Shown: positions 63,875 to 64,000 of the stretch, piece after piece | How positions within the stretch are numbered: the stretch's first letter is position 1 | Layout: every line of letters starts with the position of its first letter | Assembly (NCBI RefSeq): GCF_900589395.1 | Contig: NZ_UUIS01000023.1 | Location: 30,590 to 94,589 of the forward strand | From: Pseudomonas viridiflava | Lineage (GTDB): Bacteria > Pseudomonadota > Gammaproteobacteria > Pseudomonadales > Pseudomonadaceae | Reading direction: 5' to 3' | Length of the DNA stretch: 64,000 bases | Notes under the pieces: model-generated | Databases searched by the model: none | What the model saw: only the letters and a program-made list of their open reading frames with translations | Told to the model about the DNA's origin: nothing | Made by a program: the position numbers and the translations under genes

Positions 63875-64000
63875 GTAAGCGCTCCATGAACCCCACATTC
63901 CAAGCGCTTATCTGATGCTCGATGCTGTGCTCCCGATTCTCTCAGGAGCCCGTTCGCCATGATGCGACCCGACGCCAAAGTCGAAAAAGTCTATCTCTAC
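63875..64000 (+). mobile_element. IS66-family insertion sequence, left end (cut by the window)
   Basis: A GTAAGCGCT sequence at 63875, typical of IS66-family ends beginning GTAA, with an inner inverted copy AGCGCTTA near 63915, precedes the tnpB start by about 84 bases. The element continues past the window edge, so its completeness is unknown. Confidence 0.65.
63959..64000 (+). CDS. tnpB: IS66 family insertion sequence accessory protein TnpB (partial, 5' end only)
   Basis: The first 14 codons, MMRPDAKVEKVYLY, match the conserved start of IS66-family TnpB (Orf2), an accessory protein of about 110-120 residues needed for IS66 transposition. AGGAG lies 10 bases upstream of the ATG. The rest lies beyond the window. 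Confidence 0.82.
   Translation, partial: MMRPDAKVEKVYLY

Overview
The window is GC-rich (AT-rich only upstream of the type VI cluster), densely coded, and carries REP-type repeats of the 'GTAGGAGCG...CCCGCGA' kind. Together with the gene content (H2-type T6SS, bacteriophytochrome, SrpA-like catalase, Ggt, Lrp/AsnC regulators) this points to a soil or plant-associated Pseudomonas. The species cannot be fixed from the sequence alone. The window contains no rRNA, tRNA or CRISPR array that I could recognise.

Layout. (1) 1-7.9 kb holds core-type metabolic genes: an Lrp/AsnC regulator divergent from a zinc alcohol dehydrogenase, a DJ-1/PfpI-type protein divergent from a catalase-like peroxidase plus cytochrome b561 pair, an MFS transporter and a periplasmic gamma-glutamyltransferase. 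(2) 8.0-17.3 kb is a methylated-amine catabolism locus. A LuxR-type regulator with its HTH in front of a PAS domain is divergent from a gene run encoding a three-component dimethylamine monooxygenase, a GcvT-like folate protein, formyl-THF deformylase, trimethylamine monooxygenase (tmm) and a DUF1989-GcvT trimethylamine-N-oxide demethylase (tdm). Read as a pathway this is TMA to TMAO to dimethylamine to methylamine, with the formaldehyde carbon passed to tetrahydrofolate and released as formate. A cytosolic PAS chemoreceptor, an ammonium transporter behind a clear sigma-54 promoter, and a RidA protein follow.

(3) 21.0-26.1 kb is a bacteriophytochrome phosphorelay operon (BphP kinase, single-domain response regulator, hybrid kinase); at least two of its genes start with TTG. 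(4) 26.4-32.8 kb has a lone ClpP-like protease, a YghU-type glutathione transferase, a four-gene SitABCD/ZnuABC-type metal ABC importer and an AEC-family permease. (5) 32.9-38.1 kb is a cobalamin-riboswitch-controlled operon: a TonB-dependent outer-membrane receptor followed by BtuD-, BtuF- and BtuC-like ABC components. (6) 38.2-40.2 kb encodes a two-gene ion-driven motor resembling ZorA/ZorB of Zorya defence, with a cytoplasmic tail built from three 53-residue repeats but no ZorC/D/E partners; an atypical Nramp-like transporter lies upstream.

(7) 42.5-62.6 kb is a complete type VI secretion structural cluster in the gene order of the Pseudomonas H2-T6SS (tssA-B-C-E-F-G-clpV-sfa-orfX-tagH-tssJ-K-L-M-stp1-stk1). 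It includes a 46-codon lipoprotein gene and threonine-phosphorylation control genes; no hcp or vgrG is in the window. (8) The right edge is a mobile-element patch: an IS30-family element whose transposase has an in-frame stop and a changed catalytic residue, then the left end of an IS66-family element running off the window.
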